Position numbers and translations under genes: made by a program | Notes under the pieces: model-generated | Told to the model about the DNA's origin: nothing | Database searches by the model: none | Seen by the model: only the letters and a program-made list of their open reading frames with translations | Shown: in pieces, positions 61,325 to 64,000 of the stretch | Layout of the letters: the number at the start of each line of letters is the position of its first letter | How positions within the stretch are numbered: the stretch's first letter is position 1 | From: Palsa-504 sp963839095 | GTDB lineage: Bacteria; Actinomycetota; Actinomycetes; Streptosporangiales; Streptosporangiaceae | DNA: 64,000 bases | Assembly: GCA_963839095.1 (NCBI GenBank) | Contig: CAWIUF010000068.1 | Span: forward strand, 248,001 to 312,000 | Direction of reading: 5' to 3'

Positions 61325-63382
61325 GAGTTCGGGCAGCCAGACGCGCATGGCGTCGCCGTCGCGGTTGTCCCACTGGAAGTAGGGGATGGCGATGGCCGTG
61401 ACGGGGGCGCCGTCCGCGGTCTGGCCCGGCGCGGTGACCTCGATCGTCTGGCCGATGCCGGCCAGCGCGACGGGACGCTCGCCGAGCACGCCGCCCGGCT
61501 GGATGACCAGGTCCTCCAGGCGCGCGCCGTCGAGCTGGTCGGCCTGCTCGAAGCAGTAGACGAGCGGGCCGCGCTCGATGGCCACGCAGCCGCGGATCGC
61601 GTCCACCCGCCGGTCCGGGTAGGTCCAGCGCGGCGTCAGGTCCAGGTGCAGGGTCACCACGTCGCCTGGTGCCCAGGTGCGGTGGATGACGTGGTAGCCG
61701 GGTGAGACCCCGACCCGTTCGGGATCATCGTTTACCGCGACGCGGGCGCCTGCGCTCCAGCTGGGCACCCGCAGGGCCAGGCCGCGGGCTTCGCGCCGGG
61801 GCGGCGAGGACGCGCAGGTAGATCGCGCCGGACCAGGGGTAGTCGGTGGTGACCTCGAGGTCCAGGCCGGCCCCGGCCAGCCGGGAGCCGGTGTACTGGT
61901 GGACGGAGAGCGTATCCCATCCCCGGTCACCGAGGCGAGGTAGTGCTCGAGGGACCCGAGGAGCCGCATGATGTTCGGCGGGCAGCAGGCGCAGCTGAAC
62001 CAGACGCGGCGGCGGCCGGGGTCGTCCTTCTCGAAGTGATCCTCGCGGCGCTGCAGCGGGTTCACGTAGAAGAACCGCTGCCCCTCGGTGGCGATCGCGG
62101 CGGCGAAGCCGTTGTAGAGCACGCGCTCGATGTGGTCCGCGTACTTCGCGTCGCCGGTGGCGAGCAGCAGCCGCCAGCTCCACTGGATGCTGGCGATCGC
62201 GGCGCAGGTCTCGTTGTAGGCGCGGTCGGGCGGCAGCTCGAACCGGTCGCCGAAGCCCTCGTCGGCGTGCCGGGAGCCGTTGCCGCCGGTGAGGTAGGTC
62301 TTGGCCGCCACCATGTCGTCCCAGCGGCGGACCGAGGACTCCAGCAGCGCGCGGTCGCCGGTCTCGGCGGCGACGTCCATCACCCCGGCCTCCAGGTACA
62401 GGGCCCGCACCACGTGCCCCACCTCGGTGTCGGAGGCGAGCACCGGCACGTGGTCCTGCAGGTAGCGGTGGCCCATGCCGGAGTTCCCGGCCAGGCCCCG
62501 CCCCCGCTGGTCGACGAACTGCCGGGCCAGCTCGAGATAGGCGGCGGTGCCGGTCTCGCGGTAGAGCTCGGCCAGCGCCGTCTCGATGACCGGGTGCCCG
62601 TCCAGGCCCCGCTCCTGGCCGCCGAACTCGCGGACCAGGTGGTCGGCCAGGCGCACGGCGATGGCGAGCAGCCCGTCGTCGCCGGTGCCCCGGTGCATCG
62701 CCACGGCCGCCTGGATCAGGTGACCGGCGCAGTACATCTCGTGGCTCCAGGCCAGCCGGGTGTACCGCGGCTCGCCGCTGACCTGGAAGTAGGAGTTCAG
62801 GTAGCCGTCGGGACGCTGCGCCTGGCCGAGCAGGGCGGTGACCTCGGCGGCGAAGGAGGCGAGCTCGGGCCGCCCGCCGTGGGCCAGTTCCCAGCCGATG
62901 GCCTCCAGCGTCTTGTAGATGTCGGAGTCCATGAACACCGGGCCGCGGTAGCCGGTCCCGGGCAGCGGATCGACCGGCCCGACGCCGACCGGGCGGTGGC
63001 CGCCCGCGGCTCCGTAGCCATCGGCCTCGCTGGCCGCCTCGCCCTCGGCGTCGGCGGATCCGGCCGCGCGGGCCGCCCGGATCGCCAGCCGCACGTTGTC
63101 GAGGTTCCCCGCGTCCTCGAGCTGGCGGACCGCGAGCGGCAGGCTCGCGGTCAGGTTGCGCTCCTGCCACTGGTGCAGCAGCCCGGCCGCCAGCCGGGCC
63201 CGGGTGACCGGCTGGTGCGTCCCGGAGGCGGCGGCGGTGGGGGCGACGGGGCCGGTTACGCTACCAGGAGAACCCTCGTAAGGGGCCTGGCCCAGAGGTG
63301 GTGCGATCCGGACGCGGCCGTTGGCCTGGTCGGCGTGGTCAGCAGCGGGCATTACGGCAGGCGGCTGGTCGGCACTGTTCAC
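61321..63382 (-). CDS. GH127 beta-L-arabinofuranosidase-like protein (frame-shifted)
   Basis: Resembles the DUF1680/GH127 glycosidases that release L-arabinofuranose from plant glycans. GTG 63382 follows GGAG; GTG 63427 is a longer option. Recognisable parts: YRGPVFMDSDIYKTLEAIGW, GHLIQAAVAMHRGTGD, TGGNGSRHADEGFG, AYNETCAAIASIQWSWRLLL with the catalytic-site Glu-Thr-Cys, and WFSCACCPPNIMRLLGSLEH with the nucleophile/zinc cysteines. The frame leaves near 61918 (to LSVHQYTGSRL) and returns near 61800. An extra C near 61335 hides the natural end RVWLPNS and TAG. No signal peptide is seen, so it would act on imported oligosaccharides. Confidence 0.85.
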
Positions 63383-63401
63383 GTACGCGGCTCCATGATC
63401 C

Positions 63402-63419
63402 AAGGAATAGGTTTTCCTT
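63402..63419. promoter_or_regulatory. Inverted repeat AAGGAA-N6-TTCCTT, candidate LacI-type operator
   Basis: The arms AAGGAA and TTCCTT are perfect around TAGGTT. The site lies just downstream of the predicted transcription start of the GH127 gene (about +10 to +27), where a bound repressor would block elongation. A LacI-family gene begins 75 bp away. Confidence 0.6.
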
Positions 63420-63435
63420 ATCCCCACGGAATCGT

Positions 63436-63464
63436 AGGCTAGAGGCTGGCCAGCGAAGCGTCAA
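63436..63464 (-). promoter_or_regulatory. Promoter of the GH127 gene
   Basis: On the minus strand TTGACG (63464-63459) and TAGCCT (63441-63436) are separated by exactly 17 bp. Transcription would begin near 63429, just before the candidate operator. This is among the best promoter matches in the window. Confidence 0.7.
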
Positions 63465-63493
63465 CCGTGCTGGCCCGGTGCTGAGGAGCGCAG

Positions 63494-64000
63494 ATGAGGC
63501 GGGTGACCATCCGTGACGTGGCGGCCGAGGCCGGCGTGTCCATCGGCACCGCTTCCAAGGCCCTGAACGGCCAGGGCAAGCTGCGCGCCGAAACCAGGGA
63601 GCGCGTGGCCGAGGTGGCGGAGCGGCTCGGCTTCGCGCCCAACACGCTGGCCCAGGCGCTGCTCGCGGGCCGCTCGTTCACGGTGGGCCTGATCACCACG
63701 GACAGCTTCGGCCGGTTCAGCATCCCGGTCATGCTGGGCGCCGAGGACGCGCTCGGCACCGGCCAGGTCTCGGTGTTCATGTGCGACACCAGGGACGACC
63801 CGGAGCGCGAGCGGCGCTACGTCGAGACGCTGGCGGCCCGCCGGGTGGACGGGCTGATCGTGACCGGGCGCCGGATCGAGCCGCGTCCGCCGGTGGTGGC
63901 CGGGCCCGGCATCCCGGTGGTGTACGCGATGACCCAGCCGGTGGGCGAGAGCGGTCCCGCGGTGCTGCCCGACGACGAGGGCGGCGGCCGCGCCGCCGCC
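63494..64000 (+). CDS. LacI family transcriptional regulator (N-terminal part)
   Basis: The gene runs off the right edge, leaving 169 residues. ATG 63494 follows GAGGAG. The helix-turn-helix RVTIRDVAAEAGVSIGTASK with hinge helix LGFAPNTLAQALLAGRSFTV is complete, and the start of the periplasmic-binding-like sugar domain is present (VGLITTDSFGRFSIPVMLGA, RRVDGLIVTGRRIE). It is divergent from GH127 and near xylBA, so it probably represses pentose or arabinoside genes until a sugar binds. No stop is in the window. Confidence 0.93.
   Translation, partial: MRRVTIRDVAAEAGVSIGTASKALNGQGKLRAETRERVAEVAERLGFAPNTLAQALLAGRSFTVGLITTDSFGRFSIPVMLGAEDALGTGQVSVFMCDTRDDPERERRYVETLAARRVDGLIVTGRRIEPRPPVVAGPGIPVVYAMTQPVGESGPAVLPDDEGGGRAAA

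Noticed and set aside
59822..63427. A 1201-codon minus-strand open frame joining the GH127 protein with a long Gly/Val/Asp-rich tail antisense to xylA and xylB
   Set aside because: The tail is the mirror of the xylose isomerase and xylulokinase codons and has no family features. One extra C near 61335 hides the natural stop, so the fusion is an artefact.
1..64000. tRNA genes, rRNA genes, insertion sequences, integrases or CRISPR arrays
   Set aside because: I looked through the intergenic regions on both strands and saw no cloverleaf ends, transposase motifs, flanking target duplications or regularly spaced identical repeats. A tRNA-scanning program would be needed to be certain.

Overview
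The window is very GC-rich and densely coded, with many GTG starts, several apparently leaderless genes, a cytochrome bc1-aa3 branch with a di-haem QcrC, PspAA/PspAB genes and an actinobacterial PimB-type mannosyltransferase. It is a chromosomal segment of a high-GC actinomycete. The gene content would fit the Streptosporangiales or a neighbouring order, but I cannot fix a genus from the sequence. I see no rRNA, tRNA, phage, transposon or CRISPR array.

Gene order from about 1.3 to 52.7 kb largely follows the Mycobacterium tuberculosis Rv2172c-Rv2204c block as I remember it: a metF-type gene, an Rv2175c-like DNA-binding protein next to a PknL-like kinase, a DAHP synthase, a PlsC acyltransferase, a FadD15-like ligase, PimB, an NlpC/P60 hydrolase, a DEDDh exonuclease, trpD, ctaE-qcrCAB, ctaC/ctaD, an adenosine-kinase-like sugar kinase and an ErpA-type protein. 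Other genes are inserted: thiI, a PPi-type phosphofructokinase, a ROK glucokinase, an MFS exporter, ABC exporters, a PadR regulator and murJ.

Layout. 0-2.4 kb: end of a GH2 glycosidase, a GNAT, metF. 2.4-7.5 kb: Rv2175c-like regulator, FAD oxidoreductase, four-PASTA Ser/Thr kinase, and aroF behind an aromatic leader peptide and terminator. 7.5-20.6 kb: membrane sensor-like protein, thiI, two paralogous small membrane proteins, a methyltransferase, a CGNR protein, a DUF4262 protein, MFS and ABC exporters, PadR, phosphofructokinase, acyltransferase, esterase. 20.6-31.8 kb: small and low-complexity proteins, glucokinase, phosphoesterase, acyl-CoA ligase, PimB, peptidoglycan hydrolase, exonuclease. 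31.8-48.4 kb: trpD, respiratory genes on both sides of murJ, a four-gene ABC-2 cluster and a NarL-type two-component system. 48.4-58.4 kb: TusA-like protein, CtaG-like protein, secreted proteins, sugar kinase, ErpA, and pspA-pspAA-htpX-pspAB. 58.4-64 kb: pentose module (xylB, xylA, GH127 glycosidase, LacI regulator).

Data quality matters. Around 30 conserved genes or gene segments switch frame once or several times, including the normally essential qcrA, qcrB, ctaC and metF. In most cases one inserted or missing base, often in a G or C run, restores the family sequence and even the usual 4-bp stop/start overlap. I treat these as probable sequencing or assembly indels, give coordinates spanning the whole reconstructed gene, and mark where the frame changes.

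The most interesting regulatory structure is the region before aroF: a short leader peptide rich in Phe, Trp and Tyr, a strong terminator, and a segment of the leader that can pair with the terminator's 5' arm. This looks like ribosome-mediated attenuation of aromatic amino acid synthesis. Other items worth a look are a 16-bp perfect palindrome before the Rv2175c homologue, 15-bp-period degenerate repeats coding pentapeptides at several loci, a related hairpin element at two distant sites, paired leaderless paralogues, and a well-formed promoter/operator in the pentose module.
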